Both the position numbers and the translations under genes were made by a program. The notes under the pieces are model-generated. The model made no database searches and was not told the DNA's origin. It was given only the letters and a program-made list of their open reading frames with translations. Positions 5,418 through 5,551 of a stretch of 5,551 nt of DNA are shown piece by piece. This stretch comes from DASULK01 sp036381835 (lineage in GTDB: Bacteria > Actinomycetota > Actinomycetes > Mycobacteriales > Micromonosporaceae): contig DASVCA010000064.1 of assembly GCA_036381835.1 (NCBI GenBank), positions 1 through 5,551 on the forward strand, given 5' to 3'. Position 1 is the first letter of the stretch; the number at the start of each line of letters is the position of its first letter.

Positions 5418-5551
5418 CAGCGGCCTCCTTGGTCAGTTCGTCGAGGTATGCCGCCAGCGACGCGGCGGGGATACGCCGGCATCGGCCGATACGCACCGAG
5501 TGCAGCCGGCGGGAACGGATCAGGTGGTAGACGGTGTGCCGGCCGACCTGC
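5407..5551 (-). CDS. Excisionase-like helix-turn-helix protein, 5' end off window
   Basis: The last 47 residues are visible, QVGRHTVYHLIRSRRLHSVR followed by IGRCRRIPAASLAAYLDELT and a short tail, ending at TAG 5407-5409. The pattern (VGRxTVYxLIRSxxLxSVRIGRxRRIP, then a short helix) is that of the winged-helix MerR-like excisionase/DNA-binding family. The N-terminal part, where the first helix would lie, is beyond position 5551. Proteins of this kind bend DNA at att sites and steer the neighbouring integrase toward excision. The end overlaps the integrase start by 11 bases, and the integrase ribosome site lies inside this frame, which supports a xis-int operon reading leftward. Confidence 0.85.
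   Translation of the reverse strand, partial: QVGRHTVYHLIRSRRLHSVRIGRCRRIPAASLAAYLDELTKEAADGR

Overview
The window is high-GC DNA with the codon bias, integrase type and divergently transcribed small genes typical of an actinomycete. A Micromonospora-, Salinispora- or Streptomyces-like host is an inference from style only. It is an accessory region built from three unrelated blocks, and no housekeeping gene or intact RNA gene was found.

Left block (1-1095): the wreck of an ISL3-family insertion sequence. A transposase reading frame (about 173-982) is broken by four single-base indels and lacks its C-terminal catalytic part. The right end (1007-1095) carries a GAAGAGCC terminus. Its inner sequence is repeated, inverted, in the first ~79 bases of the window, so the element looks like an internally deleted copy with long terminal inverted repeats. 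About 240 bases without a recognisable gene follow.

Middle block (1338 to about 2400, minus strand, visibly lower GC): a displaced toxin tip plus its probable immunity gene from a polymorphic toxin (Rhs/Hint-type) system. Read on the minus strand, the order is a Hint-like tail ending in YYVIAGDQPVLVHNC (2232-2285), a charged linker, an in-frame TGA (2118-2120), a deaminase-fold toxin domain with HAE and CxxxC motifs (1812-2117), then 3 bases later a very acidic 156-residue protein (1338-1808). There is no delivery or Rhs-repeat portion upstream. The toxin is apparently dead or silenced, while the candidate immunity gene is intact.

Right block (2476-5551): an XRE-type helix-turn-helix regulator with a TPR-like helical C-terminal part (2476-3657, minus) is divergent from an 80-residue cysteine-motif protein (3834-4076, plus). 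Their shared 176-base intergenic region holds a 12-base perfect inverted repeat. Convergent with the small gene is a tyrosine-recombinase integrase (4119-5417, minus), which overlaps the end of an excisionase-like gene that runs off the window (5407-5551, minus). Integrase and excisionase mark one end of an integrated element, probably an actinomycete integrative and conjugative element or a prophage extending to the right. A hairpin with a tRNA 3'-end-like sequence lies just past the integrase stop and is a weak candidate for an attachment site.
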